Positions 58,171 to 64,000 of a DNA stretch of 64,000 nucleotides are shown here, piece by piece. The stretch is taken from the NCBI GenBank assembly GCA_021292165.1, contig CM037878.1, positions 285,209,744 to 285,273,743 on the forward strand, in the 5' to 3' direction. This stretch comes from Shinisaurus crocodilurus (Eukaryota; Chordata; Lepidosauria; Squamata; Shinisauridae). A program made the position numbers and the translations under genes. Numbering within the stretch: the stretch's first letter is position 1; each line of letters starts with the position of its first letter. The notes under the pieces are model-generated. The model was not told the DNA's origin, did no database searches, and saw only the letters and a program-made list of their open reading frames with translations.

Positions 58171-58572
58171 AAAATTTATTTTGAATGTCGGCTCATCATT
58201 TTGCTTTCTCATCCCATTGCTCGACTTGCCTGGCCGTTGAGTTGATATCTGCAGGATTTAATTATTTTTAAAACATTTGCTTTTTAGGAGGGGAGTCGGC
58301 ATCTCAGTTCTCATCAGTATCCTGTAAGGGCAGCTTCCCATGTTACAAATGGGAGGTTTTTTTTAGTTTGGGGGGGGGAAGTGACTAAGGGCGGACATGA
58401 TAGGTTTATAAAATTATGGCATGATATGGAGCAGGGGTGCAGAAGTGTGTGTCAGGGTGTAGTCCAGCTGACGCATCCCAAAGGAGAAAGGAGGGAAGAA
58501 GCTAAAGACCAGTGGTGGGGGGTGGGTGGGTGGGAGAAACAGGGCATGGATTATAGGGTTGTGCATCTAAGT

Positions 58573-58685
58573 CAGTGTTTCTCAACCTTGGGTCCCCAGA
58601 TGTTTTTGGCCTACAACTCCCAGCATGGGGCATACTGGGAGTTGTAGGCCAAAAACATCTGGGGACCCAAGGTTGAGAAACACTG
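58573..58685. mobile_element. Palindromic hAT-type element, 113 bp, perfect TSD
   Basis: Ends CAGTGTTTCTCAACCTTGGG and its inverse, arms nearly perfect. ATCTAAGT flanks both sides exactly (58565-58572, 58686-58693). Confidence 0.87.
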
Positions 58686-58854
58686 ATCTAAGTCAACGGC
58701 AGGCATGGCTGGACACCTGCCAAGGGCCCACACCCCAGCTTGGGTCCACTGACAAGATCCCCCTCAAGCTCAAGACTCCACTCCAGGTTGGGGAAGGCTG
58801 AAATGGAACTAGGGATTTGTGTGGTTGAGTTTTTGAACTAGAAAGTCAGTGTGG

Positions 58855-59536
58855 GGGGTTTGGGCCCATCAGTTCTGCGGAGGAGCTTCAAAGGGACATG
58901 GGGACAGATGCTGATTCTGATGAAGAGGAGGAGGGGGAAGTCATAGTATCATAGAATCATAGAAAAGTATGAGTTGGAAGGGGCCTACCAGGCCATCGAG
59001 TCCAATCCCCTGCTCAGTGCAGGAATCCAGGTCAAAGCATCCCTGACAGATGATTGTCCAGCTGCACCTTGAATGCCTCCAGAGTGGGAGAGCCCATGAC
59101 TTCCCTAGGTAGTTGGTTCCATTGTCTTATTGCTCTGACAGTCAGGAAATTTTTCCCTCATGTCCAGGCGGAATCTGGGTTCCTGTCACTTGAGCCCATT
59201 ATTCTGTGTCCTGCAAACTGGGATGATCGAGAAGAGATCCTGGCCTTCCTCTGTGTGACATCCCTTCAAGTACTGGAAGAGTGTGATCATATCTCCCCTC
59301 AGTCTCCTCTTCTGAAGGCTAAACAGGCCCAGTTCTTTCAGTCTGGGAGAATGTACGAGGGAGTAGAAAGTCAAGGTGTTCCTGAAACAGTGGTAAACCA
59401 GCGCTTTTCTGAGGAGCAGCAGGGGGAAATGGGCGTGAGAGATCCAAGGGTGAGACGTCAACTAAGGAGAGAAGAAGAGCAAAGAGCGATAAGGTGTTCT
59501 AAGCTGCTGGCTCTGCAAACCAAGGAACCGCCTTGA
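58855..59536 (+). pseudogene. Protein-coding-like fragment split by a CR1 insertion
   Basis: Before the CR1, 58877-58943 reads in one frame EELQRDMGTDADSDEEEEGE. After it, the frame from about 59342 reads [40 protein letters not shown] and ends TKEPP with a stop. The acidic and Arg/Glu-rich composition is protein-like, possibly a retroelement gag/pol end or a lost exon. Not identified. Confidence 0.35.
58944..59345 (-). mobile_element. CR1 LINE 3' fragment
   Basis: TCATAGTATCATAGAATCAT, GAGTTGGAAGGGGCCTACCA, GGAATCCAGGTCAAAGCATC and onwards to the reversed ORF2 region (GAGAAGAGATCCTGGCCTTC). Confidence 0.9.
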
Positions 59537-60026
59537 GGGCTTAGTTTTGAGATACTGTTTTTACTGGGAAGGGGGAGGGGCATTAGTCAATCCTAATTAG
59601 TCTGGAATCAACTTTCAGTCTGGCCCTGTTTGGATCGATGAACTGATTCTATAGAATTCTAACGCAGCTGGTTTCTTTTGTTATGGATAACTGCAAAACC
59701 CTTTAATCTGTAATCTAAAGCCAGTTTTGCTTTGCAGTTTTATATAATAACGCTTAGATGATTCGAAGAACAGTTTCTAACTCTGGAGAGCAAGCAGCAG
59801 CCTCAGCAGTCAGGATATAAATACACCCCAACAGTTGCTATTCACCAGGGGCAGTCTCTGTTTCCTGGTCCTTCCTTCTATGGTAAATTATTGTTCCTGT
59901 TTTTGCATTTCGAGGGGATGTCTTGTTAAAAAGGTGTTAGTGTGAATTGCAGCTTTGTTATTGTTCAGGGGTTTTTTCTCTCCCCACACTCTCTAGAAGT
60001 TAATTCCACATGTGATTATCCTTTCC

Positions 60027-60027
<1 letters not shown>

Positions 60028-60067
<40 letters not shown>

Positions 60068-60077
60068 CGACGACGAC
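60028..60077. repeat. (GAT)n/(GAC)n microsatellite
   Basis: GATGATGATGATGATGATGA continuing into GACGACGACGACAC. Confidence 0.9.
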
Positions 60078-60302
60078 ACTTATTTCCTGCCCCTTTCCCC
60101 CTTTGCAAGGAACCCAAGGCGACTTATATGGTTCTCTTCTTCTCCATTTTTATCCTCACAACAACCCTGTGAGGTAGGTTAGGCTGAGGGTCAGTGACTG
60201 GCCCGAAGTCACCCAGTGAGCTTCGTGGCTGAATGGGGACTAGAACCTGGATCTCCCGAGTCCCAGTCCAACACTCTCACCACTACGCCACACTGGCTCT
60301 CC
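60078..60302 (-). mobile_element. MIR-like tRNA-derived SINE (CORE-SINE type)
   Basis: AAGGAACCCAAGGCGACTTA, GTTAGGCTGAGGGTCAGTGA, CAACACTCTCACCACTACGC, CACACTGGCTCTCC. Reverse orientation. Confidence 0.78.
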
Positions 60303-60542
60303 TTATATTTAATCAAAAGAACCATCACCCTCTTGTCTTTTAAACCAGAGGAGGACCAGGCTCACTTAATACAGCAGGCCATCAACAATTTGTAGCAGTG
60401 GAGGGTGTCATGCTCATGCTGAAAATATGTGCATAGGGATGTTACAGTTCTGGCCCTATTTCTATCTGTGAATTATTGGAAGGTATGCACAGTGTCCCCC
60501 TTCCATCTTCTCCATAACCACCTATGTAGATGGTCCTTCGGA

Positions 60543-60715
60543 GAAGAGCCGTAGCTCAGTTGTACAGCACATGCTTTGTTTGCAGAAAAATCTCCAGGTA
60601 GGGCTGCTGAGAAAGATTCCAGCCTGAAACCCTAAAGAGAGGAAACACCAGTCCATATTGAGTTCGATGGACTGGTAAATCAGATGCAGTATAAGGCAGT
60701 TCCCTGTGTTCCTAT
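60543..60715 (+). mobile_element. tRNA-Ala-derived SINE, B box lost
   Basis: GAGCCGTAGCTCAGTTGTAC, GCACATGCTTTGTTTGCAGA, then directly ATCTCCAGGTAGGGCTGCTG; tail GGACTGGTAAATCAGATGCA, GTATAAGGCAGTTCCC. Confidence 0.68.
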
Positions 60716-60824
60716 TGTCAATATTGCTGAATGTGCTATTAATTAATAGACACAACCAGATCTATTGTCAGATTAAATATTCCATTAAACATTAAGGCTG
60801 CAATCCTAAACCCACTTTCTAGAG

Positions 60825-60900
60825 CAGTGTTCTCCAACCTTGGGTCCCCAGATGTTGTAGGCCAAAAAAACATCTGGGGACCTGAGGTTGGAGAACACTG
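60825..60900. mobile_element. Short palindromic hAT-type element, 76 bp
   Basis: CAGTGTTCTCCAACCTTGGG to GAGGTTGGAGAACACTG; flanks TTCTAGAG and CTCTAGAG (7 of 8). The shortest copy; it has little interior. Confidence 0.78.
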
Positions 60901-61122
60901 CTCTAGAGAATGTGCTCCATCGAAGTCAGAGGGACTTGCATCTAAGGTGAGATGGTTCCGGTTGTGCTGTGTGTTTGCTGAAGGGAAATTGTGATGGCCA
61001 CTTTAAGAAAACAGCTTGCTTCGGGAGCCAGAACAGCCTTGGCGATTGCAAAGCAAGAGGATATAATCTACAGTACCAATGCGCAATGAGGGGTGCGGTG
61101 GAGCCATCCTTGGTATGAGAAT

Positions 61123-61801
61123 CAGGGCCGGATTAACATAGGGGCGATTGGAGCGGCCGCTCCAGGCCCAAAGCAGACAATAGGCCCAGAATATAGGGAC
61201 ACGCGGCACGATTTGAGTTAGCTCTGATCGTTATCATTCAGCATAATTAATGATTTTTTCAAGATTAGAAAGGTGTTCTAAGCACATCTGCATTACAGGC
61301 TTGAGGCAAGACCTAGCAAGAACTGTTGTTCTCAAATTAGCATGGTAGGTTTTTGCATTTCAATCACTGTTACTACATTTCTTTGAAGCACATGGGGGCT
61401 TGCTAGGGTCTGTAATATTCAGATTTAGAAGGGACCTCTCTCTCCAGCCTCGAGCAAAAGATCTTTCTGATTCGCAGCTCAATTGTTCAAATGCTAGTTT
61501 AACAAAAAAACAAAAACGAAAACGAAACAAAGCAACAAGAACAACACAATTATTCTTGGTCAAGCAAAGCTTCCTGGCTTTTTGTTGTGGCTGCTTTTTC
61601 TTTTTTAATAAATAAATTTGGGGGAAATTGGGAAGACCCTTACTGATGAGCTGCAGGAGTTTTTGAGTTTTGGCACTTTAATGGTAATTAAAATATTTAA
61701 TTTGTTTTAATATAAAATTGCGTCTTCATTTTATTTATTTCCATAAAAAGGCCCACCAAAATCCTCAGCACCAGGCCCATAATGCTCTTAATCCAGCCCT
61801 G
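61123..61801. mobile_element. hAT-type non-autonomous element, 679 bp, perfect TSD
   Basis: Starts CAGGGCCGGATTAACATAGG and ends CTCTTAATCCAGCCCTG. ATGAGAAT flanks both sides exactly (61115-61122, 61802-61809). The interior is AT-rich, no transposase. Confidence 0.85.
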
Positions 61802-62105
61802 ATGAGAATAAGGGAGTTTTCAGGTACACAAGCATCCCTGCTTTTTTATCTGTAAATTAAACATGGGCATGACGTGAGGTCAAGGATTGTGGCGCATTCT
61901 TTCCCTGTTCTCTGGAACAGGGTTTGGCAGTGACTTTTCTGCTGCAATAAAAGCCAGGTGTCCAGGGGGTGTTTCCTTCCATTGTGGAAAGGCATGCGTG
62001 CGATCAGAATCTTGCAAGGTGAGCGAACAACAGCCCTGGTAACCAAAGTTGGAGACTGTGTTTCAAAGCCATGCTACTGTTGGGGTACATTTGGGAGAGC
62101 CCTGT

Positions 62106-62345
62106 TATAACAGAAGAAGAGCCCTGCTGGATCAGGCCAAGGGCCCGTCTAGTCCAGCATTCTGTTCACACAGTGGCCAACCAGCTGCCCACAGGATCCC
62201 ACGAGCAGGACACGAGTGCAGCAGCACCCTCCCGCCCATGTTCCCCAGCAGCTGGTGCACATAGGCATACTGCCTCTGGAGGTAGCATACAGCCAATCAG
62301 GGCTAGTACCCATTGATAACCTTCTCCTCCATGAATTTGTCCAAT
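62106..62345 (-). mobile_element. CR1-like LINE 3' end ('CTTATGTTCTT-tail' subfamily), split by L1
   Basis: AGAAGAAGAGCCCTGCTGGA, CACACAGTGGCCAACCAGCT, CCATGAATTTGTCCAATCCC, then an L1 insertion, resuming TTTGTCCAACCCCTTTTAAA at 62727-62745. Confidence 0.75.
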
Positions 62346-62351
62346 CCCCCC

Positions 62352-62726
62352 CTTTATTTATTTATTTATTTTTATTTCTATATAAAACAAACACATAATA
62401 TCAAACATATAACAATTAACAAAACAAAATAGACCTCCGATTTTCTTCTACAGCAAATATAGGTAACAATAATTTTTCTTACTCGATAATCAGAATGAGA
62501 AATCTCTTTCTTCCCGTTGTCCCAAATTCACATATTATTCCATAAATCCACAAACAAACAAATCATTATTATCCAGTCTCTACAAAAAGTCAATTAGAGG
62601 TTTCCACTCAATAATAAACGCAGATGTTGTCCTTTCTCTGATTAATGATGTAAGTTTGGCCATCTCTGCCAGCTCCAGCATCTTGACCAACCATTCTTCT
62701 GTCGTAGGCACTGCTGGACCTTTCCT
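62352..62726 (-). mobile_element. L1 LINE 3' end, 5'-truncated, with target duplication
   Basis: Nearly identical to the first 370 bases of 52857-53706. The minus-strand frame reads KMLELAEMAKLTSLIRERTT, SAFIIEWKPLIDFL and then an in-frame stop where the other copy has Gln. Flanked by ATTTGTCCAA(T/C)CCCC, a likely 15-base target duplication. Confidence 0.85.
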
Positions 62727-62879
62727 ATTTGTCCAACCCCTTTTAAAGCCCTCCAAATATAAGTTCTCTGTTAGCAGAGTGAGCACATTGGAATTGCCCT
62801 GTGGGCCTCTAACCCACGTTTGGTGTATCCCAGTTTCAGGGGACAATAGACTCAGGCAGAGGCTGTAGCTTAGTATATA

Positions 62880-63555
62880 TATACTGATCTAGGGTAAACA
62901 TCTGGATTCCTTGAACTGGATCAAAATAAGTAATCTAAAAACAATCCATTGAAAGGGAAGATAGGAGCCAGCTTTATAGTGGTCCATTGGACCATCTGGG
63001 GAAACTCCAGCCCATGGGCCAGAAATAGCCCCGGGCTTCCCCAACTAGCACACAAGCATCTAGCCCACAAACTGTTATCTCTGATCCCTGAGTTACGTAA
63101 GTTAAAAACATTCTTTTTTATTTTGCCATTTCGTAAAAAAAAAAAGGGAAAAAAAAGAAGACCAATCGAAACAACCCATCTCGATGTGAGCGAAACAACT
63201 TCGAAAAGATCCGTGTCATTTTCGAGCTAGCCCCCCTAGCAGAAATTCTTTCTGTTTCAGTAGGTGAAGATTTTTTAATAATTCTGAACAAAGAAGAAAG
63301 GTCAGGAGGGCAAGGTCAGAGGGCCAAATGTACGAAACATGATGTACTCAAATGCCCTGTGCGTACATGTTTATTGGTAGTTTGCCACTAAGTGCCAACC
63401 AAGAGGAAATGTTTACTGCATAACACGGCTAAGCAGATGTTCTCTGAAGTAGACAGCATGGTAGAATATATGGCAAAGGAAATGTGGAATCTGTTCAAAT
63501 AGCAGGGCCATTCATATTCAGAAGCTGCAGTTTGTGCATAATGCAGATTAATAAC
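62880..63555. other. Intergenic sequence, nothing identified
   Basis: AT-rich, with an A-run at 63136-63160. No gene or repeat recognised. Confidence 0.4.
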
Positions 63556-63559
63556 TGGG

Positions 63560-63655
63560 ACCAGAAGGTCTGAACATACAAGACCAATTCTGACCCGCTT
63601 GCGCTGGCTGCCTGTATGCTTTCGCACCTGATTCAAGGTGCTGGTTTTAAGCTGC
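63560..63655 (+). mobile_element. L2-like LINE coding remnant
   Basis: A frame reads LTRLRWLPVCFRT, stop, FKVLVL, matching the L2 ORF2 motif WLPVxFRxxFKVL. Followed by a microsatellite. Confidence 0.5.
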
Positions 63656-63661
63656 TACTAC

Positions 63662-63708
<47 letters not shown>
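63656..63708. repeat. (ATT)n microsatellite
   Basis: About 16 uninterrupted ATT units. Confidence 0.92.
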
Positions 63709-63710
<2 letters not shown>

Positions 63711-63719
63711 TATTTGTAT

Positions 63720-64000
63720 ACTGTGGAGAAAGCCAACACCACAGGATGGGACCATTAAGCAAGTGGCTTCAAAGGGACCCCACCCCACAGGGGGAAGGCG
63801 TCACCCCACCTGACCCAAAAGGCTGCCCCTCAGGGAGGGTGGCAACCCACCTGATTGGCCACCCACCTGATTACGGAGGGAGGGGCTACCTGAAACCCAA
63901 GGTATAAAACACCCTGCGCAAGGGAACTGAGTTGTTGGACCTGATCAGCAATCTTGCCCCATGCTTGGGGTAAGGGAACGAAGGATCGGCAACCCCGGGT
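63720..64000 (+). promoter_or_regulatory. GC-rich segment with TATA box at the window edge
   Basis: GGTATAAAACACCC at 63901-63914 follows a GGGACC/CCACCTGA-rich stretch with internal direct repeats (CCACCTGATT, twice). It could be an LTR or a promoter; the downstream part is outside the window. Confidence 0.3.

Noticed and set aside
57900..64000. The next syntenic gene expected from human (KCTD14 or INTS4)
   Set aside because: No BTB domain or INTS4-like exon was recognised; the region is repeats and unidentified sequence, so the gene probably lies beyond the window.

Overview
The window reads as ordinary vertebrate nuclear DNA, most probably from a squamate reptile (lizard). It has long introns with GT/GC-AG splice sites. 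Its dispersed repeats fit reptiles: several CR1 3' fragments, L2-like LINE ends, 5'-truncated L1 pieces, a MIR-like tRNA-derived SINE, a tRNA-Ala-derived SINE, a 5S-rRNA-derived SINE, and many short hAT-type and mariner-type foldback elements. No bacterial operon, CRISPR array or complete provirus is visible. The species cannot be fixed from sequence alone.

Layout. (1) 2071-22090, plus strand: ALG8, 13 coding exons that join to a 528-residue dolichyl-P-glucose glucosyltransferase. A CpG-rich promoter with an NRF1-type palindrome precedes it, and a poly(A) signal lies at about 22525. Intron 6 uses a GC donor. (2) 25419-31145, plus strand: NDUFC2, three coding exons that join to a 113-residue complex I accessory subunit. 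(3) 39.7-58.2 kb: three intact THRSP (Spot 14) paralogues, copy 1 on the minus strand and copies 2 and 3 on the plus strand. Each has its coding sequence in one exon, a TATA-like box upstream, and a splice donor shortly after the stop. (4) The rest is repeat-dominated intergenic DNA with nested transposons. The largest open frame of mobile origin is a 320-codon reverse transcriptase C-terminus with a zinc finger (54346-55308).

The order ALG8 - NDUFC2 - THRSP matches the syntenic block that I recall from human 11q14.1, where NDUFC2 and THRSP are convergent. Only the minus-strand copy 1 keeps that orientation here, so copies 2 and 3 look like inverted duplicates. ALG8 acts in ER N-glycan precursor assembly, NDUFC2 in mitochondrial complex I, and THRSP proteins in lipogenesis; they are neighbours by synteny, not members of one pathway.

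Points most worth a second look: the THRSP triplication with conserved promoters; a 5S-rRNA-headed SINE whose tail matches the local CR1 3' end (four copies); a burst of palindromic hAT-type elements with 8-bp target duplications centred on TA, one of them a perfect 135-bp palindrome; a near-perfect 44-bp-arm hairpin; a 166-bp identical duplication flanking an insertion in ALG8 intron 9; and the GC-AG intron of ALG8.
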